From: Cercophora sp. LCS_1
Lineage: Eukaryota > Ascomycota > Sordariomycetes > Sordariales > Lasiosphaeriaceae
NCBI GenBank assembly: GCA_036250225.1
Contig: JAPZLL010000014.1
Location: 434,001 to 498,000 of the forward strand
Direction of reading: 5' to 3'
Length of the DNA stretch: 64,000 bases
How positions within the stretch are numbered: position 1 is the stretch's first letter; each line of letters opens with the position of its first letter. Below the pieces are notes generated by a model. The model saw only the letters and a program-made list of their open reading frames with translations. It searched no databases and was not told the DNA's origin. The translations under genes were made by a program, and so were the position numbers. This document shows, in pieces, positions 56,018 to 64,000 of this stretch.

Positions 56018-58400
56018 GGCAAGCACTCTCAAGTTTCCTGGTCGGGTCGAGGACCTTGAGGGCCCAGATGCAAAGCGGTGACGGGGATAAGAAAGTCAGA
56101 ACGAGGACAGGCAAGGGTTGTTAAGAAAATCGCATATCCAACGGTGCTAGGATAAACCACAAGAGGCTGGATGACAGTTGCGGAAGGATGCGAGGCGCGG
56201 CGACCTTGAAATCAGGGGGTGAAGAGAAAATAAACCCCTCCAGCGAGCACAGGGGGCCTGCGGGGTGTCGCAAGCTGTTGGGACAGCGGGAAACACCATA
56301 CACGCATCGGCACTGGGCTGTTGGTGGTGGCAAGCATCAAGTGTGCATTGCAGCTGGTGCGCCATGAACTTGGCTGTCGAAAGCTGTTAGGGTGGTAAAA
56401 GGCGGACAACAAGTGGCGACTTCGCTTCGAGGCCAAAGAGGTCTCTGGGGGATTCCGATGCGTGAGCGCACTGCATGGTTGCAGAACTAGGCACCAAGAT
56501 AAAATGGTCAGGGTTGGACAGGGTGCAACCAAACGGCCAAAGAACCTTGGAGGGGTGGGTGAAGACGGGATGCGAGCTGAGCATGCGATACACGGATACC
56601 GACGTCGCCCAGACCCATTGCCGTGCGCACCTCGGGCTTTTCTGCAGATGTCGCACCAACCTCTTGGAGATGATGACGGCGTCTGTGCCGCAGCCCTACT
56701 CATACTACTTGCCTGGCCGGCACCTGCCACGCCGGGAGCACCCAGACACACGGCCTGCCGAAGATGGGCGCTGCACCTCAACCAAGTCAAGATGCAGTTT
56801 GAGGGTGTCGTCCTGACACACGGTGCTTAATGCTGAGGTCGAATACTGAGGGTTGTGTTCTGCGCGTTGCTGACAGTGAAATGCGACGACAGGTAACAAC
56901 ATTGAGTTCGAGTCTCCCATTTTAGACTGTCCTCGACACCGCTGGATGCGGCTCGGCGCAAGCGGGGGCGGGGACACGGGGTTAGCGCTTGGCCGCTCAG
57001 GAAAGGATGGGTAAGGGGAGGTTCAGTCGTCAATTTGGCAATTCTCGTTTCATGGTCCAAGTGGGGAGAAAGCAATTGCAGATCAGGAAGCGAAGTTGCA
57101 GCGCATCCAAACTTCAAGCACTCGGGCCTTGAGAATGTTCGGGGAGGAAAGCGCGGACGGACCAGGGTGCAGACCTGGGACGCTTGGTGGGTGGGGTAAA
57201 TGAGAAGCTCCTTGCAGGCACAACCCTGTTCCAAGCAAGACACCAAGACGGGTCGGCACCGAGCTGCCCCGCTTCGGTAGGGCCTCTCCCGCCCCCACGT
57301 CGACGTCTCAACCACAACACCATCAATCCAGCAAACTTGATGGCCGCATCGCGTACCGTTCCAGCACACTTCATCGCGCAATTTTGACGTCGCAAAGTGT
57401 TCTATTCGTCAAAGTCGCTGGAGCTACCTGTTTGCTTATTTGCGCGCAGAATGCCAAGACTTGGGTTTCGTTCACTCCACCGCTTCATCATGATTTCCCT
57501 ACCATTGGTTGTCCGAGGGGCCGAAAATCCGAATCTGCCAATGAGACCGATGGTATCATAAAAGCCAAACCTACCCGGGAGGTATGATTACCTTCCTCCA
57601 CGCCCTTCGACCGGGAAACCACGCGATGCGAAGTTTGGTCTGTCTTTAGTTGAGCCCTGCCGGATTTCTGGATATCACCACTGTCAATATCCAGAGATTC
57701 GGGCCTCAGGTATTCAAGGCCACTATAAGGCTCAGGAAAGGCGTAGCGTTTTCTTCTTTGGGGTCTTCAAGCTTGGCGCCGGCCTGCCACGACTACGTTG
57801 TGTAACGACCCCGCAGACATTGTCCAGTCGGTCATCCCGTTCGCCTATCTCCTCGCCAATTTGCGTCAAGTATTACCACCCTAGGCGAAGCATCACCTGC
57901 TGTACCACGTCCTCTTTTGCTCATCGGGCCGTTCATAGCTCAGCCTTATCTCCGTTTTTTAGACATCAGGTTGACCGGGCAGAGTTCGCGGACACCACCA
58001 GCACCACGCTATCCAGTCGCTTTACACACTGCGCATGATGGCGCATCAAACCTGAGGTTGGCACCGCCCACCCAACTGGGCGCAATCGCCGCTCCAAGCG
58101 ATGTTCGGTGAGCCAGCTGCATCGCGCCACCTCTGCAGGATTGGTTCTAGGATAGCTCTAGCATCACCTCTAAACCCCAAAGGGACTGCATGGCAGCACA
58201 CAATGTGGGCGAAATTTTCGAGCCACTAACAGGACGAGCACAAAACCAGGGGTTGCATGCCGCCTAGCACAGGGGCCTCACCATCCGGAACCCCTCTCCA
58301 GACCATCTGGCCCTGTCGATCCGTCTGTCTCACTTCCGACGAACCATTATCCTGTCTATCGTCACATTCCGCTAGACATTTGCCCTACCAGTCTCACGCA
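56018..58400. promoter_or_regulatory. Long divergent intergenic region
   Basis: 2.4 kb between the membrane protein gene (-) and the pepsin-like gene (+). Frames of up to 190 codons (56212-56790, -) have no coherent composition or splice partners. I see no repeat, RNA gene or transposon trace. Confidence 0.4.
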
Positions 58401-60050
58401 ATGCGCGCGTCGAGCCGGCCAACTCGCTTACTGTTGGCCCTCATTGCGTCCCGGGTGCGCTCTGCCACAACATGCGGGGAACCCCAGACAATTCAACTGT
58501 CGCTTGGTCCCTGCGTCATATTGTCAAATCCGAGTGACATCATCTCATGGGGTATACGGATCGGCGTGGATAACTCAGGTGAGGTGTGCGCTGTGCCCAG
58601 CACCGTCGTCAACTCAACGTTCCTGGCTTCGAGTGAGATATGCAACAAGGACCAGCTCGACTTCCAAGGACTTCACCTCACCGAAAGCCAATGCCGAAGC
58701 AAGCGAGGTGGGTACACCTTCAAGGATAGACTGCCTCCAACTCCTATTGCCGGCTTAGCTGAGTTGAATCCCGGATGGGGTGCGCTCGACAACACCATCA
58801 CCGAATCAGTGAACGCCACATTACGACTAGGTCGCCACGACATCTCGACTGTTGCGCCCTTATTCAGTGACGGGAATGTGTCTGTAACCTCCCACCTTGG
58901 CCTTGCTGCCGGTTCAACCCTCTTGCAGGACCTCAAGGACCGACTACTCATCGGATCACGGTCTTGGGGGCTGAATTCTGGTTCACACAGTGAGCGATTT
59001 CCAAGGCCTGGGAGTCTGATTCTCGGCGGCTACGACGAAGCTAGTCTCGCCGGGTCGTTCCAATATTTCGACGTCAAGGTCCCAGACAAGCTAGAGACAC
59101 GAAACTGCCCACTGCAGGTTTTGATTACCGGGTTGTCCATGGTGATTCACAGCCCGAACACAACACAACCGGTGGTGAAGGAGCTTGTCAGCAATGCAAA
59201 CAAGCTTCCGGCTTGCATTGAACCGTGAGTCGGAAATTCGTTGAGTGGTGTGTCAAGATTACTCACGTCCACAGATATGACAACCAATTCCGCATGCCAG
59301 GTCCGATACTAGGGCAAATCCAGTCTTTGTTTCGAGAAGTCACCCGGTTTCCGGGATCGCCTGTGGCGCCATCCGAATACATGGATAGGTTGTACAACAT
59401 TGAGCCTGGGATCGTCTATCCAACATCAGCAGGGCCATTCAACGCCACTCTGAGGTTTACCCTCAATAGCCAGCTCATGGTGGACGTTCCATTCTATGAG
59501 ATACAGCGTCCTCTGCGTGGTTTGGATGCCAAGGGCAGATTGGTACGTGATGCCAACTACACCGAGTTGCAGATATACGGGATGCCAGCGGAGGCAGATG
59601 CCCCTGTTCTTGGGAAGACGTTCCTTTCTCAGGTAAAGCCGTCATCGACACCGAGGAGCGACAGACTAGCCGCTAACCAGACCACTGCAGCTCTACCTTT
59701 ACGTCAATTACGAGACCATGAAGTTTGGGCTTGCTCCCCAGAGCACCGCACACACAACCTCCATTCTCGTGGCAACAGACGGTGAGGTCTGTCGGGCAAC
59801 TCCACCCGGCGCTTCATCTGAAAGGAAAGCACTCATGGGTGTGAGCGTGGTTCTCGGCGTGTTGATGATCTCACTAGGAGGGCTTTGGGCCTATAAGAGA
59901 CGGAGGAAACCTGGATCACCACAGCAGGGTGTCGATTTACCGCGAATGCAGGCGGAGTTGTCGGAGGTTCCACCCTATGTCTCGCTCCCGCGCGACAAGC
60001 CTAAAGACATACCAGCGATCGTAAAGCAAGATGTCGACTACCAGCCGTAG
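58401..60050 (+). CDS. Pepsin-like (A1 fold) membrane protein lacking catalytic DTG motifs
   Basis: Exons 58401-59224, 59275-59632 and 59691-60050 give 513 aa. The start MRASSRPTRLLLALIAS is a signal peptide; the frame extends to an upstream ATG at 58257, but that start would bury it. The body follows the aspartic-protease fold (WGIRIGVDNSGEVC near the first lobe, SLILGGYDEASL, YDNQFRMPGPI, KFGLAPQS), with several N-glycosylation sites and Cys pairs. The first catalytic block should be DTGS but is not seen (VDNSGE), and no clear second DSG/DTG block is present. A helix (ALMGVSVVLGVLMISLGGLW) and a basic RRRK stop-transfer make it type I membrane. It may be an inactive homolog. Confidence 0.8.
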
Positions 60051-60928
60051 GAAAGCAAGCAGTGCGACAAAAATCCAAGTTAATCAGCGCATTTGTCAAG
60101 GCTTGGGCTGATCAGTCCTATACCCAACGAATTTCTGCCAGCATTCCGGGGCAAACTCGCTCATGACCGATAGAGGAGTATTTGAGACCCCCAAAGTATT
60201 GCAGCACATCTTTGGAATTTGCCTTTGCACAATCTCATTCGCGGCTCAGCATCTGCTCAATTTTGTAATGAACTTGGTAAGGCCAGCGGAGGCCGACACT
60301 CGCCCAGCTTCGCGGGCTCTGTGCATGCAGGTGCATATAAGGCGTCCTGAGGGGATTGGGCCTGACAGGGGCAAAGAATATCGATGCCATGCCACTGGTA
60401 GTGCAGGGATACGATATTCGCTCGACAAATGGCCGCGGTGTGGGAGCTAACCCCCACGGGGTAGGTTGGGCTCACCAGGCTCAAAGGCTGTGTGCCCAAT
60501 GACGACTCATACCACTCACCGACAGCAGAAGCAGTATGGCGGCACATGCCAAGCCAATCTTTTGATGGCACCAGAGCCTGATCTCAGTGGGAAAACTTGG
60601 TTGTCAACCGCGTAGCCGTTTTTTTCCGCTTGTCGCGGCAAGCGAAAATGGAAGGAACGGACGTCACAACGAGCCTGATGCCCAAAGGAAGTAGAGGACG
60701 ACATTGAGGACAGCATGAAGTATAAAGATATAGGGAGGCTCACCTGGGGCCAGGATCAGAGTGGGATGTGCACCACTCGGGCGCGCTCCCTGTCACGCTC
60801 AACTGCCGGACCAAGGACCAATTACGGGACTTCAGGGCCCTTCCCGTACTTCCGCGATCGCCCTACATCCCTCATTGGTCCGGCATGCAGGTTGGCCTCC
60901 ACAGGGGTTCACTTTCCGTTGCCACTCC
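60051..60928. other. Intergenic region
   Basis: Nearly 0.9 kb between + strand genes; holds the promoter of the HeLo-ankyrin gene. No gene is supported. Confidence 0.4.
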
Positions 60929-62316
60929 ATGGCGCTCGATCCGGTCTCCGTCATTGGGGCGATCCAGGTTCTTGGGGCAACAAGTTCTTGGGTCACCAAG
61001 ACGGTTTTGACCTACAAGAATGCTCCAAGGAAAGTCCTCGAGTTACAACATGATTGCACGTTCACCAGAACCATCCTGGAAGGTGTAAATATTGCGATCC
61101 AAAACGGCGGTCTCATGGACTGCGCCGATTCAGAGTCTTTGCGACTTCTTCAACATACGATCAACGAAATACGGACCGACATCGACTCCGTCCTCCCCAA
61201 GCTTCTAAAGGTCAATCCATCTTTGCAGAACTCGAGAATGGATCGATGGAAAGCTAAGTCAGTTGCAACCTGGAAAACCCATGACTTCAATGAGATGCAG
61301 CGGAGAATGCATGTCCATCGGGACCAGGTCGCACTCTTTGCCAACATGTCAGTGTATTTGATGAATCATAGGTCATGATCGCGCGAACTAACAATCTCCG
61401 CAGAAACTCATGCCTTATCAGGTCTTCAAGCTTCTCATCTGGTCCGAGCCGTCGCTCCTCGACAGTATCCAATTCCTCAACCGACTCGGGGACAGACACT
61501 CTTTACCGAAGACTGGCAAAGGCCATCAGGGGAAGGGATCTGGATCAAGTCAAGCAAATTCTCCTTCGGCAAACCAATCCCAAGTTCCCCTCGGATCCTG
61601 GTCGGGTGTCAGACCCACTGCACATTGCCGCCGCCCGAAACAGGCATCTCGAGCTCATACAAGACCTCATCAATATCTGCGATGAGGCGGGCCTGACGCT
61701 ACTTCACCGCGCCGCCTTTTCAGGGGACACGGAACTCGCCACCGTCCTTCTCGACAACGGCGCCAATCCCCTGATTCCCGACTCCGACGGCAAACAACCG
61801 CTCCATTTTGCCGCGCTCCGGGGCCACCAAGCCGTGGTGCTTCAACTCTTGCGATGCCCAAAGTTCAAAGTGGTAGTCGACGCACCCGACAACAAGGGCC
61901 TGACGCCTCTCATTCTCGCAGCGGGCAACGGTCACGATCCCATCGTTCACAGCTTGATTATCCACGGTGCCGATGTTGTAAATAGAAGTCTAGACAAGCT
62001 AGATGCGTTTTATGCCGCGTGCGCAAAAGGACATATCGCTACGGCGTTTTATCTTCTGGGTAGAGGGGCCGATATCAATGGGACAGATAGGAAGGGGAAT
62101 ACGCCGCTTCATGTGGCGGCCAAGAAGGGACGGATTGAGATGGTGAGGTGGTTGTTGCGCATGGGTGCGGACAAGGCGATACGTTCGCATGAGCCTTTTA
62201 CTGGGATGAGTGTGACTGGGACGGCGGCGGAGGTTGTGAAGGAGGTGCAGTTTGAGGAGGAGGGTTTGGGGAGACAGATTGCCGGTGTGATTGAGGGATG
62301 TGAGGCAGGTCAATGA
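60929..62316 (+). CDS. HeLo-like N-terminal domain plus ankyrin repeats
   Basis: Exons 60929-61347 and 61404-62316 give 443 aa. Residues 1 to about 130 (MALDPVSVIGAIQVLGATSS onward) have the form of the fungal N-terminal domain found at the start of STAND/ankyrin proteins. A Ser-rich linker (SSFSSGPSRRSSTVSNSSTDSG, cited in part) follows. Then come at least five ankyrin-type units: DPLHIAAARNRHLELI, LTLLHRAAFSGDTELATVLL, QPLHFAALRGHQAVVLQLL, LTPLILAAGNGHDPIVHSLI and NTPLHVAAKKGRIEMVRWLL. The 56-nt intron 61348-61403 has donor GTCAGT and a GAACTAAC branch. Such proteins are often linked to non-self recognition or signalling in fungi; this one has no NACHT/NB-ARC domain. Upstream in-frame codons before ATG 60929 are not protein-like. 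Confidence 0.87.
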
Positions 62317-62775
62317 CAAGAGCACAAAGTAATGGATTTTCCTGAAGAAACATCGCCCGATCAAGTCTGCGACAAGGCGCATTCTGCATCACCAGCCTGG
62401 TAGGCCATCGAAGGTTGTGTGCTATCACTAACAATATCCAGCCAAAAACCTAGGATTGTGCAAGCGGCGGTTGTTTTTGCTTTTCCCCAAGACACCCTGT
62501 GGTGATGCCTTGGCATGGCGCTGCGCTAAACCGCTTCCGCGCGGGTCTCTGTTTGCCTCGATGCTGGACTTCACGTCAACCTATCACCTTGCGGTTGTTG
62601 TTGTGCTGTGCTCATTGTTGTTCTCGTGCAATCCTTGTCCTCTAACTAGGTTGTTCTGCTGCCCAAATTCTCTGCTTTTCTGTTGACCACCTGTGCCTTC
62701 GTGGTTGCCGATTTTCTCGTCGCTGCCACCAACGCCAAGCGAGTGTCGCCCAGCCCACATACAAGACACACAAGC
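62317..62775. other. Intergenic region
   Basis: 459 nt between + strand genes. No gene is supported; the part near 62775 should hold the next gene's leader. Confidence 0.4.
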
Positions 62776-64000
62776 ATGGACATCGTGATGCATCGGTTTG
62801 GGGGGGAACTGCCTATACATTCTCAACGGAAAACACCAGGGCAAGTTATCCGGGTCTCACAAGTCCTGGAATCGACAGACTTGCGAGCCCTCCAAGGTCT
62901 TGACACCACAGCCGCCGGCAGCAAATGGTCTCCCTACGAACTGGATATAACCTCCGCCACGGAAAACGAGCTCTTCGTATTGGTAGGCGAGCTTGTTGCC
63001 TTCAACAAGCTACCAAAAGAGTGGACGCCCGGTTGCCCGCTAGTGGCTTTGGTTATTGTCACCCCCGTCGTTGCATCCAGGACACCGAGGAGAGCTCACG
63101 CCTATATCTTGTCAAACAAGGTCGACGGCCGCTGCACCGCAAGTCCCATAGACAACAGTGAAAACACTTGGCTCTACCCGGATTGGCGCGTCCCATCTTT
63201 TAGCCAACCCGGGACCTCCTCCGATCCGCTTGCATCCTAGTGGGCCAACGTCCAAGGTTTTATCGCTCGGTATTTTGGCGGTAGGCTCACTCCGGGTTCC
63301 AACTCGATTGCCTCTGAGCAGGCCGGATTGCGCCTTGACCTCTTGTTGAACGGGAGTGGGTCATTCCGAAAAGAAGATGTGGAAGGAGCGCTGGACGCGT
63401 GCAAGGTGGGTTCCGCGTTCTTGCTATTTTTTCGAGGCCAGCACCTTAACAGCATCGCAGTTTCTGTTCCACGGCCCTTCCAACCGTCACGACCCATTAG
63501 GAAACGCCGCCTCCGATCCATCTACCGGCACCGGTCTGAGGATTACTGCGGATGATATCACATTTCTCGCCGCGCATATTCGCAAGATAGATCCTCCCCA
63601 CCGCATCACCATCCCGCACGATTATTTCGGGACTTTCATTTTCGCGTTTTATCGCGCCGGATTTTACGATCACCTTAGAGACGACCGGTTCTTTTCCTGG
63701 CACCCCGAACAGTGTGTGATCTTGCGATGCGCAAGCCCCCAACCAACGACGACAGGAGAACCAGCTATGGAATTGGAACTCATTCTCGACGGGGGCACGC
63801 TAACAACCGCTCGAGATCAGCGATCTGGGCAGGGAAGTAGTAGCGCAAACTCGACCCCAAAAGGGCAGGACGCCTCCAATACGACTGAAGAATCGCCGAG
63901 ATCCGACCGGACAGCGAGATCGAGCCTTTCAAGGATGGATGGGCCGACGGATGGTCCGTCCTCTCGGGCCGGAACCGACAACAACGCGATAAGACTCATC
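62776..64000 (+). CDS. Unrecognised protein, 3' part beyond the window
   Basis: Not recognised. The frame opens at ATG 62776 (MDIVMHRFGGELPIHS) and meets TAG at 63238-63240, yet continues in the same frame with protein-like sequence (WANVQGFIARYFGGRLTPG). Either a 51-nt intron (63190-63240, weak GTCCCA donor, ATCCTAG acceptor whose AG is the stop's AG) removes the stop, or a CAG codon became TAG. A clear intron at 63406-63460 (donor GTGGGT, TTAAC branch, CGCAG) joins KF at LFHGPSN, and the frame is then open to the end of the window, finishing in a Ser/Thr/Arg-rich stretch. Hydrophobic blocks (ITFLAAHIRKI, YFGTFIFAFYRAGFYDHL) suggest a globular domain. Confidence 0.6.

Noticed and set aside
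56212..56790. 192-codon minus-strand frame in the long intergenic region
   Set aside because: Low-information Ser/Pro/His/Arg mix, no splice partners; a competing plus-strand frame overlaps it.
58257..58400. Upstream ATG for the pepsin-like gene
   Set aside because: It adds 48 residues of non-hydrophobic sequence before a clear signal peptide; the ATG at 58401 fits a secreted protein better.
1..64000. CRISPR arrays, insertion sequences or intact transposons
   Set aside because: No spaced direct-repeat array, transposase, reverse transcriptase or long terminal repeat was seen; CRISPR is not expected in a eukaryote.

Overview
The window is nuclear DNA of a filamentous ascomycete, most likely a sordariomycete close to Sordariales. 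The signs are fungus-specific genes (eEF3, DUF3433, fungal rhodopsin-like and HeLo-like families), many 44-140 nt spliceosomal introns with CTAAC/CTGAC branch sites, C/G-rich third codon positions and pyrimidine-rich leaders. I cannot name the species. All exon joins are my own: each was chosen for a splice signal plus an unbroken reading frame, and none has RNA support.

Layout. 1-15 kb holds housekeeping genes: translation elongation factor eEF3 (+), a 1369-residue uncharacterised protein with an HExxH motif and a GC-AG intron (+), a MacroD-type macrodomain protein (-) and cytosolic glutaminyl-tRNA synthetase (+). 15-26 kb holds a DUF3433 membrane protein (+), a small Cys/His-rich ORF (+), a Pro-rich membrane protein (-) and a DUF4139/MuiA-type coiled-coil protein (+). 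26-34.8 kb holds a fungal HeLo-like domain fused to an E2 ubiquitin-conjugating fold whose active-site Cys is Ser (-), an amino-acid/GABA-type permease (-), a rhodopsin-like seven-helix protein (+) and a 3'(2'),5'-bisphosphate nucleotidase (-). 35-49 kb is looser and decayed: a gene remnant with an internal TGA, an AP-endonuclease-like gene with a frameshift and a stop, a gamma-glutamylcyclotransferase-like gene, a LysM/chitin-binding/GH18 chitinase pseudogene, a secreted propeller-type protein, a short gene followed by a readable frame after TAA, and a Ser/Thr-rich membrane protein whose frame is shifted by a 10-bp tandem repeat. 49-64 kb holds a TauD-type dioxygenase (+), a basic Ser/Pro-rich protein (-), a large glycosylated membrane protein (-), a pepsin-like membrane protein lacking the catalytic motifs (+), a HeLo-like ankyrin protein (+) and a gene that runs off the right edge (+).

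The genes do not form one pathway. Two loose themes appear. The bisphosphate nucleotidase and the TauD dioxygenase both touch sulfur metabolism, though they lie 15 kb apart. Two unrelated genes share a HeLo-like N-terminal domain, a module known from fungal allorecognition and cell-death proteins. The HeLo-E2 fusion is the strongest candidate for something new. A minority of genes carry single in-frame stops that could come from C-to-T changes, which fits repeat-induced or relaxed-selection decay, although assembly error is not excluded.
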